From an uncultured bacterium (lineage in GTDB: Bacteria > Planctomycetota > UBA1135 > UBA2386), in contig CALKYL010000215.1 in assembly GCA_938003515.1 (NCBI GenBank), positions 1 through 7,337 on the forward strand: DNA of 7,337 bases, given 5' to 3'. Of the stretch, positions 5,711 through 7,337 are shown piece after piece. The notes under the pieces were generated by a model. That model saw only the letters and a program-made list of their open reading frames with translations, ran no database searches and was not told the DNA's origin. Position 1 is the first letter of the stretch; every line of letters begins with the position of its first letter. Made by a program: the position numbers and the translations under genes.

Positions 5711-7337
5711 TCAGCGGAACAGCGGCAGCGCGATCAGAGCGGCGATCGACATCAGCTTCATCAGGATGTTGATCGACGGTCCGGCCGTGTCCTTGAACGG
5801 GTCGCCGACGGTGTCGCCGGTGACCGCGGACTTGTGCGTGTCGCTGCCCTTGCCGCCGAGGTGGCCGGCCTCGATGTACTTCTTGGCGTTGTCCCACGCG
5901 CCGCCGGCGTTCGCCATGAACAGCGCCATCATGACGCCGGCGCCGGTCGCGCCGGCCAGCAGGCCGCCGACCGCCGCCTTGCCGAAGACCATGCCCATCA
6001 CGATCGGCGCGAGCACCGCGAGCAGCCCCGGCGCGACCATCTCGCGCAGGGCGCCCTTGGTCGAGATGTCGACGCAGCGCTCGTAGTCCGGCTCGCCGCC
6101 GGTGCCTTCCTTGAGGCCCGGGATCTCCCGGAACTGGCGGCGCACCTCCTCGACCATCGCGTTCGCCGCCTTGCCGACGGCCTTCATCGCCATCGAGCTG
6201 AACACGAACGGCAGCATCGCGCCGATCAGCACGCCCATGACGATGTTGGCGTTGTCGAGGCTCAGGTTGAGGATCTGGCCGAGCTTCTCGGCCTCCTTGG
6301 TCGCCTCGACCTTGTAGGCCGAGAACAGCGCCAGCGCGGTCAGCGCGGCCGACCCGATCGCGAAGCCCTTGCCGATCGCCGCGGTCGTGTTGCCGGTCGC
6401 GTCGAGCGAGTCGGTGCGCTTGCGCACCTCGGGCGGCTGGTGGGACATCTCGGCGATGCCGCCGGCGTTGTCGGCGACCGGGCCGTAGGCGTCGACGCCG
6501 AGCGAGATGCCGAGCGTCGACAGCATGCCGACCGCCGCGATGCAGATGCCGTACATCCCGGCGAGCTGGTTGCACAGGTAGATCGCGAGCGCGAGCAGGA
6601 CCGTCGGGATCCACGTCGACGCCATCCCGGTCGCGAGGCCGTAGATGATGTTGGTGGCGGAGCCGGTCTGCGACTGCTGGGCGATCGTCTGCGCCGGCGC
6701 CATCTTCTCCGAGGTGTAGTACTCGGTCGCCTTGCCGATCAGCACGCCGACCAACAGGCCGATCACCATCGAGAGATAGACGTTCCAGTGGCCGAACGAC
6801 TCGGCCGCGCCGACCTCGACCGCCGGACGAGGCTGCATGATCAGCGTGACCAGCGCGCCGCCGATGACGAGCGCGACCGACGCGGCGATCAGGCCGCCGA
6901 AGAGCGCCGACGACAACCGGCTCTCGTCGTCCGCCTTGACCCGGAAGGTGCCGAGGAAGCTCGCGACCACGCCGACCGCGGCCAGCAGGATCGGGTAGCC
7001 GAGCAGGCTCGCGAGCGCGTCGGCCTGCAGCTCCTGCGACAGGCCGCTCGGGACCAGCGACCAGCCGATGACGCCGGTCGAGATGATCGCGCCGACGTAC
7101 GACTCGAACAGGTCGGCGCCCATGCCCGCGACGTCGCCGACGTTGTCGCCCACGTTGTCGGCGATCGTCGCCGGGTTGCGCGGGTCGTCCTCGGGAATGC
7201 CGGCTTCCACCTTGCCGACCAGGTCAGCACCCACGTCCGCCGCTTTGGTGAAAATGCCGCCGCCGACGCGCATGAAGAGGGCAGCGAGCGAACCGCCGAA
7301 GCCGAAGCCCACCAGGAGCTTCATCGAGTCGCTTCCT
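5711..7337 (-). CDS. hppA: Membrane-bound ion-translocating pyrophosphatase, N-terminus outside window
   Basis: This integral membrane enzyme couples hydrolysis of PPi to phosphate with pumping of H+ and/or Na+ out of the cytoplasm. The 541 residues seen include the catalytic signatures, numbered from the Met codon at 7324: [11 protein letters not shown] (30-40, the DX7KXE motif), [15 protein letters not shown] (50-64), [13 protein letters not shown] (281-293), and near the C-terminus the [11 protein letters not shown] and [11 protein letters not shown] motifs with the gate lysine. Long hydrophobic helices alternate throughout. The frame stays open upstream of that Met, and the first four transmembrane helices (about 170 residues by comparison with Thermotoga maritima PPase) are missing, so the Met is internal and the gene is cut by the window edge, not truncated. 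[10 protein letters not shown] (311-320) has Ala where K+-independent enzymes have Lys, pointing to the K+-dependent class. DLFE (71-74) places the gate glutamate as in Na+-pumping enzymes. Ion specificity is an inference. It is transcribed toward rsfS, with hairpins right after the stop. Confidence 0.97.
   Translation of the reverse strand, partial: GSDSMKLLVGFGFGGSLAALFMRVGGGIFTKAADVGADLVGKVEAGIPEDDPRNPATIADNVGDNVGDVAGMGADLFESYVGAIISTGVIGWSLVPSGLSQELQADALASLLGYPILLAAVGVVASFLGTFRVKADDESRLSSALFGGLIAASVALVIGGALVTLIMQPRPAVEVGAAESFGHWNVYLSMVIGLLVGVLIGKATEYYTSEKMAPAQTIAQQSQTGSATNIIYGLATGMASTWIPTVLLALAIYLCNQLAGMYGICIAAVGMLSTLGISLGVDAYGPVADNAGGIAEMSHQPPEVRKRTDSLDATGNTTAAIGKGFAIGSAALTALALFSAYKVEATKEAEKLGQILNLSLDNANIVMGVLIGAMLPFVFSSMAMKAVGKAANAMVEEVRRQFREIPGLKEGTGGEPDYERCVDISTKGALREMVAPGLLAVLAPIVMGMVFGKAAVGGLLAGATGAGVMMALFMANAGGAWDNAKKYIEAGHLGGKGSDTHKSAVTGDTVGDPFKDTAGPSINILMKLMSIAALIALPLFR

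Noticed and set aside
5463..6086. Plus-strand open frame of 207 codons over the spacer and the 3' end of hppA
   Set aside because: Most of it is antisense to hppA, it is Pro/Ala/Ser-rich with no motif, and no good ribosome binding site supports it.
5469..6614. Minus-strand extension of the rsfS frame far upstream, through the spacer and antisense-phase hppA
   Set aside because: The extension is Arg/Gly/Asp-rich shadow of hppA. RsfS homologues have no such N-terminal extension, and a Shine-Dalgarno with GTG sits at 5468.
1..7337. CRISPR arrays, tRNA or rRNA genes, insertion sequences, integrases, toxin-antitoxin or defence genes
   Set aside because: No regularly spaced repeats, no cloverleaf or conserved rRNA segments, no transposase or recombinase motifs and no nuclease or antitoxin-like small genes were seen on either strand.

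Overview
This is a high-GC bacterial window with six protein-coding genes. Two of them run off the ends. The set is an incomplete exported-type protein, a minor pilin-like protein (both + strand), the RNA polymerase omega subunit (+), and then three minus-strand genes: a thioredoxin/DUF255 family protein, the ribosome silencing factor RsfS, and a membrane-bound ion-pumping pyrophosphatase (HppA) cut at the right edge. The omega protein has the short 'VGGxFxLTxLLQKR' form that I associate from memory with Planctomycetota. A pseudopilin next to a large unrecognised exported-type protein also fits that phylum. The assignment is tentative because there is no rRNA or other marker in the window.

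Layout. Positions 1-1527 hold the C-terminal 508 residues of an unrecognised protein rich in Tyr, Trp, Gly and Ser, ending in a likely beta-sandwich domain. Eleven bases later, 1539-2579 encode a protein with a clear type IV prepilin N-terminus, and its Shine-Dalgarno overlaps the stop of the preceding gene, so the two are probably one operon. The 110-bp gap 2580-2689 holds a GC-rich hairpin and a good sigma70-like promoter (TTGATC-N17-TAGGAT) for rpoZ at 2690-2905. rpoZ and the minus-strand DUF255 gene (2984-4735) converge on a 78-bp gap with another hairpin. On the minus strand the order of transcription is hppA (7337 to 5711), a 242-bp very GC-rich spacer with several hairpins, rsfS (5468 to 4863), a 127-bp spacer, then the DUF255 gene.

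How the genes relate. The first two genes probably belong to a type IV pilus or type II secretion-like surface system. The rest are housekeeping or physiology genes: transcription (omega), translation shut-down in starvation (RsfS), PPi-driven ion pumping (HppA) and a probable redox-fold protein of unclear substrate. HppA and RsfS both bear on energy-limited growth, but their adjacency alone does not prove functional linkage.

I see no rRNA, tRNA, CRISPR array, insertion sequence, integrase or phage gene, and no strong evidence of a new multi-gene system. The best leads are the unrecognised large protein upstream of the pilin, the divergent active site of the DUF255 protein, the ion-specificity residues of HppA, and the long tail on RsfS.
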